Assembly (NCBI RefSeq): GCF_020080835.1 | Contig: NC_058161.1 | Location: 9,737,297 to 9,801,296, forward strand | Direction: 5' to 3' | Origin: Cotesia glomerata | Taxonomy: Eukaryota > Arthropoda > Insecta > Hymenoptera > Braconidae | Length of the DNA stretch: 64,000 bases | Part shown: piece after piece, positions 55,059 through 64,000 of the stretch | Layout: every line of letters begins with the position of its first letter | Numbering within the stretch: position 1 is the first letter of the stretch | The notes under the pieces: generated by a model | Databases searched by the model: none | The model's input: the letters and a program-made list of their open reading frames with translations, nothing else | Told to the model about the DNA's origin: nothing | Program-made: the position numbers and the translations under genes

Positions 55059-55414
55059 TAGGGTGTACCAAAATGTAACTCCCGTGGAGAACCTTTTAAA
55101 ATTGGAATTTTGAGCTCCGCTTTTAACAGGGGCTGCGTTTGGGCATTTCCTGAGATATTTTGGTGTGAGACGATGTATTTGATTTTCATAGAATTTTTTA
55201 ACAGAAGCTTAGTTTGGGCATTTCCGGCGAAAATTCAAAATTTGGCCGGAAGTGCCCAATTAAATCTCCTGTTAAAAATCCTATAATTAATTAAATGAAT
55301 CCTCTTACCCCGAAATATCGCAGGAAATGCCGAAACACAGCTGCTGTTAAAAGTGGAACTCAAAATTCCAATTTTAAAAGGTTCTCCACGGAAGTTACAT
55401 TTTGGCACACCCTA
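55059..55414. mobile_element. Palindromic mariner-like MITE
   Basis: About 356 bp, TAGGGTGTACCAAAATGTAA at the left and its inverse at the right, in a TATATA context consistent with a TA target. Arms of about 110 bp are nearly perfect inverses (GGAGAACCTTTTAAAATTGG). The centre contains a second, smaller inverted repeat (TTTGGGCATTTCCGGC / GCCGGAAGTGCCC). Confidence 0.75.
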
Positions 55415-55814
55415 ATATATATATATATATATATATTCTCATACAAAATAATTTTTTGGGACTTGGATGATATTTCTCGGTTAGTTTCTAAACAGAATCT
55501 ATACCGATTTTTTCGATTGCGGCTACCGAAAGGTATTTAATTTAATAAAAATTTATAATCAAAAAATACCTAATAAATACTCCTTATTCTTAATATTTTG
55601 TATTTAAGTAAGTGTTATTTGTATCTCAAATGAAGTTCCGTTTTTTTATTCATTAAGAAGTGAGAATTTAACTTTTCGTTTAGAAGATAAGAAATTTTCA
55701 AAAATTGATAATTGGTAGCCGCAATCGAAAAAATCGGTAGGCTCTAACGAAAATAATCGGTATCTGCTACCGATTTTTTTCGGTAGAGGCTACCGATTAT
55801 TTTTTTTCGTGTAT

Positions 55815-57054
55815 GAGCCGAACATTTTTATGGACAGTAAGCTTTGGAAAATAACTTTATATAGATATTTTTTCTGTTCACTATAGAACTAACCGAAATT
55901 GTAGTGTAGAACCGACGTAGCTAGGACATTTTATTTTATAACAAGCCCACGGGTTTAAGCTATCAAATAAAAAATTTCTACATTTAGAGGCTTTAGAAAA
56001 TACCCATGATATGGCAACGTTATTTATTTTACCTATTAAAGTTCAGTCGCGAATAATTGGCCCGACTGTGAATTTAGGCTCTGATAATTTTAAGCAGTCG
56101 TATAAATAAAAACTGGTATTATGATAATTTCATGATAATTGATATAATAATATATAGAATAAAGAATTGAGTTTTTTAATGAGAATGCTGCAGTAAAAGT
56201 TCTGCAGCTTAGTTTTCTTTTTTTCGCAATTTTAAACTTTTACTTTTTTGGTTTTTGTAGTCAGAAATTTCTTGAAGCTTGATCACCCTCCTAAATCGTC
56301 CTTAAAGTAATGCTAGTAAAAAGAATAGCATTGATCACATCGTAATTTAGCATTTTGTTCGTTTGGTGTAAAAGTTTTTGTCCAGAAGCATTTTTGGCTC
56401 TTGTGCAAAATCTTTAAAGAGGTGTTAGTTGCATATACTTTAGAGCATCAGCAGCAGCAGCAGTCATACTGGCAATAGTAGTTATGTGAAACGGCTAGAA
56501 AGGAATAAGGAAGAGATAAAAGATAAAGAGAGAGAGTTAGAGTTATAGAATTATGGTAGTTGAATCAAAAACGATAGCATCTATAAAAGGTATGAACAAT
56601 TTCACGGACATCTCGCATAGTCCTCGTGAAGTGGTCTAGTCGGTGTATAGAAAAAAAAGAAGACGATATGTATATATAACCTCAATAACAATTGGAGCAT
56701 TAATGTTAGTGAGATTTAACGACATGTCTTTACCTACCACTAAAATAGCCATTGAAATATATATCTATAAAGCTTGTTGTACTAAGAATAACTTTAATGT
56801 TTTTTAAATTTATATAGTGCCACCCTTTTTATGTTTACCGAACATTATGTATGTATATGTATATATGTAAAACTTTACACGTCGAATCTGATATTCGGAA
56901 TATTTTTATTTTTGTTTTACTTTTTTGAAATTTTTTCTTTTCTAGTTATTTTTTGTTATTGGTTTTACCCCTGTTTTCGAAAATCGAGTTTTCATTAGAT
57001 CTCCACGTTTTGAGATCTTAAGGAGTAGTTCCGACGATTCTTAGTCACCATGCC
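55815..57054. other. No gene or element recognised
   Basis: AT-rich DNA with a short CAG run near 56449-56463. Nothing coding. Confidence 0.5.
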
Positions 57055-57101
57055 TGTATGTATGTATGTATGTATATTATTTTGTGTGTGTATATATATT
57101 A

Positions 57102-57131
<30 letters not shown>
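57055..57131 (+). repeat. (ATGT)n and (GT)n microsatellites
   Basis: ATGT units at 57055-57073, then interrupted GT/TA and about 14 GT units at 57104-57131, next to the third arm fragment. Confidence 0.9.
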
Positions 57132-57132
<1 letters not shown>

Positions 57133-57275
57133 TCGACGAGATATCAAAAGCATAGAACAGCTAACTCTTTGAGCTCGAAGCGCAGCTCAAAAACGTCAAA
57201 AGTGCAATTTTAAGCGCTTAGGTATGGAATTAGCGGGAAGTTGTAGGGATGGCTTTTAGGGTCAACCGTTTTCTT
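57132..57275 (-). repeat. Third fragment of the long-armed element
   Basis: AACTCTTTGAGCTCGAAGC, TTTAAGCGCTTAGGTATGGA, GCGGGAAGTTGTAGGGATGG and TTTTAGGGTCAACC match the terminal ~140 bases of the arm at 43179-43825. As in that copy, a (GT)n tract lies on the inner side, but the middle of the arm is deleted. Confidence 0.75.
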
Positions 57276-59219
57276 AATTTTTGTAAAATCTATTTGAAAT
57301 ATAGTTTTGATGGTATAGTAAAAAGAGAAATCGGAGGATTGTTGGTATTCTTGTAACAAGTCAGCAACATCTTAATTCAATGTTACCATGTACTTGTTAA
57401 CCATTAAGAATGAAATTATTAGGTGAAATATGGTTATATTGTTTATAAACAGTTAATTGTCTTATTGAATTCGTCAAACTCTTAAATGGCAATTTATTTT
57501 TCTTAATTCAAAAGTTTCATTTTTTTTTTTACTCAAGAGTGAATTTTTTGAGTTAATTCAAACTGAATATCTCGAAACAAGAGTAATATTATAAAAAGAA
57601 GATTTTTTTTAAATCAAGTTATTTTTTTTTTTAGCGAACTATTATGGTCTAATATCCAATATATCTCAATCGAAAAAAATTATTGTAATAATTAATCATA
57701 ATTTCGGAACTTCGCCCTATAATTTCATTGAAGTTTCTATTTTATCAAAAACTGTGTTCTGTATGTGCCAAAAAATTCGATAATTAGTTAGATCATAAAA
57801 AGTGTTAATTTTTCGATTTAACATGAAATTCCTCACATATTTCATATATAGGAATACCACGACTAAAGAAGTCACTGTAAGTACAATGTACTTTAAAAGC
57901 GATTTATTTATGTGATGAAAATTTGATAAAAACTTTTTTATGTGAAATTACTTTTCTCATCTGTAATGTTTGATGATAAAATTGAATTTTTTAAGATATC
58001 TATTGTATTGCGCAAAATTGGTTCAAAAGCCAGACACTATACTGAACATAATAAAAACTAGGAAGGCATTTATTGTGTGCTGAAATATAAAATGTTATAT
58101 ACTTATGTTATAAAAAAGCAAGCTGGCATGAGACTGGAATTTAGTTAACTTTTTTTCCCATTTTTTTATTATTAAAGATTTGCACTGTGTAAAAAAAGTA
58201 ACGAAAAAAAGTGAGCGTTTTAATACAAGTTTGATCCGCCTATATCTCGAATATTTTAGATAAAATTTTAAGTATTGCCGGGTTAAAAGTATAAAAATAA
58301 AAAGTTATGACGTGTCAGTCATTATGTTTTATTTTGATAAATCAACAATTTAATTTATTTATACGAGCGTACCTGGGATTTTAACAGAATATAAATGTTC
58401 GCTAGATAAACATTGAGAATAGAGGACGGAGGTTACAAAAATAGAATTCAGCTCGGGTTATTAAAATTAAAATAAAAAAAAAAAAAAAAAACAGAATGAG
58501 TAGATTAAATAAAAACATTAAAAATTCAACTGAAATGGAGAAGCTTCATTATTTTTCAGGAGACTGCATTCGACGTATTAAAAAATAAAAGATTTCAGAA
58601 AAAAATCAAAATTAATGAGAAAACCAGTGGCCGAATAAAAGAAGTGAGCACAAAGCTTTTGGTTTAAAAATAGAATCACAATAAAAGTTTAAGTATAGAC
58701 CATAGACATAGACATTGTATCTTACCATATACTACTAAGTGTAAGTATGTGTACGAGTTCAAGTACACACAGGCTAAGGTTTCAAGGGAGGGTGTGAGGT
58801 GGTGGAGAAGAGACGGAGCTAATCTGAAGTACCGAGAAGTGCTTTATTTGTTAACTTTGGCATTACTAAGCCTATACTAAGCCTCGTGAAGTACAGACTA
58901 AGGTGCAGCGAACTTTAAAGCATCAAGTAAATGCTTCCTCTTCTTCTCAAAGGAAAGCTATTGGTGAACTTCTCGTTAGATTTCTGATTAATATTTTCAT
59001 GTTTACATATTACTTAGTTAATGCTTGAAGGATATTTGATTCAATTTTACAGGAAAGAGTGGTTTACGTTTTTAAATGTCTAAAAATAGCGCAATGAAAA
59101 AACTATTAAAAGTTTGATGGTTTTTTACCCACGGAGAATGCGTCTATATTGCGCGAGTACATTTATAATTAAATTGGTAAAGCGCAGAAACATGAAGCTA
59201 AAAATAGCAATAGAGGACA

Positions 59220-59247
59220 GAACAACAACAACAACAACAACAACGAC

Positions 59248-59337
<90 letters not shown>
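59220..59337 (+). repeat. (AAC)n then (AAT)n microsatellite
   Basis: Eight AAC units pass through one ACG into about 30 uninterrupted AAT units. Confidence 0.95.
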
Positions 59338-59743
59338 TTAAAAGTCATATAAATGGTAGGTATAAATTGGTGTGTAAATAACGAAAGTTAAAAAAAATAT
59401 AAGGATAACAAATTCGCGCTTTTAAAAAAAGAGTATTGACAAAAAAAAATAATGAAAATATACACAATTCAAAATAATTGAGTTGTCTTTTGAATGTTTC
59501 AGTCTTAAGCTTCACTTTATATTTTTAATAGAACTTCATTTTTACTGCCTTATAAATAATTTATTTTTTGCTTATTTCAAAATACGATTGTTACGGATTT
59601 GTTATTATATAATGAAATGTTCAAAATTTTGTTCTTTTAAAAATTTATCATTGAAAATTATAATCGTTTGATAGTTCTCAATTTTGTATTGATTATTAAT
59701 TAGAATTAGTATATTGATTGAAGGTATAACGTTTTAATGAGAA

Positions 59744-59744
<1 letters not shown>

Positions 59745-59791
<47 letters not shown>

Positions 59792-59792
59792 T
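59745..59792 (+). repeat. (AAT)n microsatellite
   Basis: About 16 AAT units. Confidence 0.95.
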
Positions 59793-61383
59793 TATAAAAG
59801 TCAGTATATAATGAGTTTTGGCGGTTGCATATATTGGATTGTTATGCATCGAAAAGCGATAGGTATCATATATACGCATGTAAATATAACGCATGAGTTT
59901 GTGTATAGTAGTAGAATGTAGTATTACCATGTTTGAGGAAGGTCACATACACAACCGGTAGGTATGACCCAATGACCTGCCGGATCACTACGAAACAGCA
60001 CGGAAATGTACGATATGATATTCTCACTATATTTAAATGTGGTAGAAAAACGTACGGCTGATCTAAACTCTACGTTTCTACTTCATGAATTTTTAAGTGT
60101 CATATTTTATTTACTAACAAATATTTATTTTACGCTAAAAATAGTATCCTTAAAATTGAAAATTTAACTTTGAGCTTTAAAAATTTATCAGTGTTCAAAC
60201 TATTTGTGTTAGATGAGACAAAAAGTATTTAATAACGTAAAAGCATTCTGATAGTATAATTTTTTATTATGTCAAGCAGATGTAACAAAAATAGATTTTA
60301 CGTTTCTGTAATATACAATGCACAATAAATTATCTTGATTTATTTTTTTGAAATACATTTTTAATAATTGATGTGAGCTTGATAACGTGATGCTTCCGTA
60401 AAAAGTAAAGAGCAAGGGTTAAAAATTTAGCCGCTGCGTCAAATGTTTAAGTGTCGCAAAGACAGTATAAGACGGGTTAGAGAATAGGTAAAAAGCATTG
60501 AAAAAAGGAGTTAAATCTGTTCTCACTCCTCAGACAATTTAAGATCCACTCGTGGATAGAAAGAGAAGCGTTAAGTGGGAAAAGCTTAACGTTTTGCCTC
60601 GAGATTTAAGCTTTTTTCTGCATCTTTATACTAATAAGGAAATCTTAACTCAAGCTCAACGACCTCATCATTTTTTATTGTTGTTAATGTAATTTTTATT
60701 TTAAAACAATTTGTTCAAGTTGTAATAATAATAACATAAATAAAAAATTTTTTATTATTTTTAATTCAACTGAAAATTTTTATTATTTCTTTTATGAATG
60801 TAATACAAAAAATTTTTGAAATTTTTTTCATGCTATCGAAATTTTCAATCAATTAACACTTTTTACTATGTAGCAAAAACAACCATCTAGGAAACATTTT
60901 TTTTCCATTACATATATCGTTTCCACGATCAAATTATCTACCTGGTTTGGAATGATTTTAAAAAGTATTATTGCTATTAATTATTAGTATAAAAATTTAA
61001 TTTTATAAGAATTAAAAATTAAAATGAGATCAGTAGTTTCAAAATTTTCAATTTTCTGTCAATCAAAAAAAAATATTATCATCATTTTATTACCGTTCAA
61101 TAAATACGAGGGATGAAAATATTTACAGTTTAATATTGTGTCGATAATCCAATGAATAATGTATAAATGCGAAATTACCTTGACAATAATTGATATACAG
61201 CGTTAAAAAAGAAACAAAACGTAACATACATCATACATCGAAATATATTTGATTTTTTAGTAGATTTCATATAAATCTAATTATTGCATTGGTCCCCATG
61301 ATGCAACTTTTAGAAAATTTTGCTATATTCCAACTTAACTCGATGAGCTGAGTCAGAAAATACATATGACTCAAAAGTTTATG

Positions 61384-61643
61384 TATGTGAGGAGGTGAGT
61401 TTCAAAAGGGTATCTTTTCATTTTTGATTAATCGAGACAAAAAACTGGTTATCTTCAATTATAAATATTTTTATTGAACTTTTTTAATTTAGCTATAAAA
61501 TGCTATCGGTTATGAAGCTACAATTCGATTTTCATTAAGAAATTTTTACCATTCTCGAAGTAATTAATATTTAAAAGTTCAAAAAACTGCTCTTTTAAAA
61601 CATGAAAAGATAACCTTTTGAAAATCAGCTCCTCATGTATGTA
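61384..61643. repeat. Foldback (inverted repeat) with ~60-bp arms
   Basis: TTTCAAAAGGGTATCTTTTC near 61400 is the inverse of GAAAAGATAACCTTTTGAAA near 61603, with GAGGAGGTGAG/CAGCTCCTC outside it. Ends not defined and no target duplication assigned. Confidence 0.55.
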
Positions 61644-63247
61644 TTTATGTATATGGGATAGAACGCGGCTTGTCACAACGATGGTGTCTACAATTCGCAA
61701 CGGATCTTTACGAAATCCAGTATATTCAATCTAATGATAAATACAAAGGTTAAGTTCAAATTTGAGCTTAATCGGCCATGTAGTTTTCAAATTACAGGAT
61801 TTTGAAATTTTTAAAATCCTAAAAATACACTTTTTTATAGTTTATTTATCGAATAACTTTTGAATGCGACATTATATTGAATTTCAGTAAAATGTACCTG
61901 AAAGCTCTTCAAATAAGCTTTAATTTTCACATTTTGTTGTATGTCAAATAAAAATTACATTTAAATCTGCTATCTTTTTATGAAATTTGATGTTGCATTG
62001 GTTTTTTTTTCTCGAAATTACTGAAATTTTAAAACTTTTAATTGATTAATTAAACACCTTTAAACTTATTATTTTTATTGAAGTATGAAGTCTTCTTCCA
62101 TTTCGGCTGTCGAATGGCCTTTTTTTTTTTTTTATTTATACCCTCCTATTACTATCAAAATCGTATAATAAAATTTATCACGACGTATGATGCCTTAAGT
62201 TATTTATATCCATTTACATTTCATATTTTATATTACTTATCTCGTTAATATTGAATGTACTTTTAAATTATTAAAATGTACAATTTATAAGAAATTAATT
62301 GTGTATCTTTTTATTTTAAAAAAAAAAAAAAAAACCTGTGCGACAAAGGCAATCAAGTGTCTGGTATCTATACATGCTCTAGTAGTATCAAGACGCAAAT
62401 AAAAAAGCTTTACAAGAGATTTTTATAACAAAAGCTCGCAGATATACAAAAACAGGGTTGAGAAAGAGCGTCTGACTAAAAAAAAGATGAAAAAAAATGT
62501 CATAGCCGGCGGGAGGACGTTGGCCCTCTTAATCTTCTCACCCCTGATATCTGTGGCACACGACCTCTCATCTACTAAAGAATATTTGCCACAGCACTAG
62601 ATGCCCCAGGGCATGCACACAAGAGATGAAGAGACTGGCATCACACTAAAAAAAGTTCAAGTGATGAAGAGATCATCCAGTAACGTAATAATATTCTAAG
62701 CGCTTAAAATCTCTACAATAGTTGTTAAATCCAAACTGAAGAATATATTAACTAAATAATTAATTATAACTAGCAACTTCCAGTCATTATTTGATTGCTG
62801 ATAATTACAAATTGTGAATAAAAGAACTTTGGTTTAATGATTCTTCTTTGTGAAATAAATTAAAAAAATAATACTTTAATAACAAATAAGATGGAAGAAA
62901 CTTATAGAGCCAAGAAACTATTCAAAACTATTTTTTAGAGTAAAAAATTGACTATCACCAAAAAATATTTAAAATCATCAAAAGGCACCAATTCAAATTA
63001 AGACCTTTAAGATGATATAAAATTTAATTATAAAATTTCTTTTTACAGTAAAAGTATGCCCGCCATAAAATTTTTCTTATTCTCTTAATTATATAAATTA
63101 ATATTTGACATGTAACTACATTTACATGTACAAAGCAGATTAAATGAATAAAAAAATTTTGTCGAACGCGGCATTCTAATCTATTTTGAACTACTTCGAA
63201 AACTTATTATTTTAAATTAACTACAGATGTGAAAACCATATTTAAGC

Positions 63248-63279
<32 letters not shown>

Positions 63280-64000
63280 CGTTTTATCACATAAATATGC
63301 AGGAAAAAAATTTTCTTATTCTTTTAAGGCTAGTTTGTTAATCCGGGATGAAATTTTATCCAATACTAAAATATAGCTACTTATTTCATATATGTAAATA
63401 TACTGGCAATGATTATTTTCATCCTAAATTGAAAAACTGGTCCTTTATTATATAGATTAATAAAGATCAATCAATAACTACCCTCAATATTATTTAATAT
63501 TTCTTTATAATCACCTGATGATTTATAAACTAATGACTACATTTGACGTTTCTAGAGATAATATGATATTATTTATTACACGTTACACGTAATTGGCTTA
63601 TTACTAGCAATTAGATTTAATCATATGTAAATTGCAATGCTCAAGCGCAATCATATGCATGTATAACAATTTAAATATTATCATCAAACATGATACCCAT
63701 CGCGTTATATTTTCAATAATTTATCTACATGTATGTGGAATGGTCATTTTTAAATTTAAGTTTTTCTATTTTATTGTTTTATTGCACCTTTGTACTTAGC
63801 AGTAAGTATTTTTTCGAAAAGGTTGTAAATAAAGGGATTAAGAAAAATTCCCAAATAACAGATGTTTAGTTAAGGTATTTTAGAAAATATTTGTATGCGT
63901 GGGAACCTAAGTATAGATTTGTCTCGTGGCAAAAATGTACATTATAAGTACCGAGAGTGTTAGAACGAAGTATGACTGTTACGGGGGTGAGAAACCCAGG
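61644..64000. other. No gene seen to the window end
   Basis: AT-rich DNA with poly-A tracts at 62320-62334 and 63250-63279. A GC-richer block at 62500-62650 has no open frame of note on either strand and could be a regulatory region or untranslated exon; this is only composition-based. Confidence 0.45.

Larger units (their letters stand above)
53250..55811. mobile_element. 2.56-kb element with CACGG-A(n) ends and CGGTAG palindromes
   Basis: Left end CACGGAAAAAAATAATCGG, right end CCGATTATTTTTTTTCGTG, with TA duplications at 53248-53249 and 55812-55813. Both subterminal regions hold clusters of ATCGGTAGCNGCTACCGAT-like palindromes (53260-53350 and 55720-55800). It contains a nested Helitron (54024-54817), an A-type repeat in both orientations and a mariner-like foldback (55059-55414), so it is older than these. 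Confidence 0.7.
57276..61380. other. No gene seen; AT-rich with triplet repeats
   Basis: Contains the AAC/AAT microsatellites listed separately. Open frames at 59114-59341, 59483-59671 and 59706-59930 are repeat-driven. No coding exon or known element recognised. Confidence 0.5.

Noticed and set aside
59114..59930. Poly-Ile and poly-Tyr open frames
   Set aside because: Produced by (AAT)n repeats.
62500..62650. Possible first coding exon of eag
   Set aside because: No frame resembles the PAS-cap sequence on the minus strand; kept only as a GC-rich block of unknown role.

Overview
The window is AT-rich eukaryotic nuclear DNA with spliced genes, long introns, microsatellites and many nested mobile elements. 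The three confident genes are animal genes, and two of them match insect orthologues closely. The insect-type TATA/initiator promoter, the Eag exon structure, and the mix of non-autonomous Helitrons, piggyBac-type MITEs and an R1-clade LINE point to an insect. I infer a hymenopteran such as a parasitoid wasp, but the sequence alone does not prove the order.

Layout. (1) 140-2556: a complete three-exon glycine N-methyltransferase gene on the + strand, with a TATA box, an initiator and polyadenylation signals. (2) 5888-24997, minus strand: eleven coding exons of ether-a-go-go (Eag, KCNH family voltage-gated K+ channel), in phase from the PAS domain through S1-S6, pore, C-linker and cyclic-nucleotide-binding-homology domain to the C-terminal coiled coil. 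The first coding exon was not found, so it probably lies beyond position 64000 and most of 25-64 kb would be the first intron or upstream DNA. (3) 15402-16733, + strand: an uninterrupted TLDc-domain gene (MEAK7 type) nested antisense inside an Eag intron. Several GC-rich, splice-compatible islands in the Eag introns are candidate alternative 3' exons.

(4) 27-62 kb has no recognisable host gene and is a mosaic of nested elements. These include a 7.4-kb inverted-arm element containing a ~375-bp tandem array that was itself invaded by a solo LTR and a 200-bp MITE. There is an R1-clade LINE fragment lying between (CA)n and (GT)n tracts inside a pair of ~690-bp inverted arms, a 2.75-kb multi-level nested palindrome, two 116-bp piggyBac-type MITEs, several Helitron ends, a CR1/L2-like reverse transcriptase fragment, and a perfect-ended TA-flanked foldback.

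The most distinctive pattern is a set of elements with CAC(G/T)G-A(n) ends and 2-bp target duplications (TG, TG, TA). Each carries its own repeated short palindrome. Insertion into a coding frame in one case, and into a tandem array in another, lets the empty site be reconstructed.
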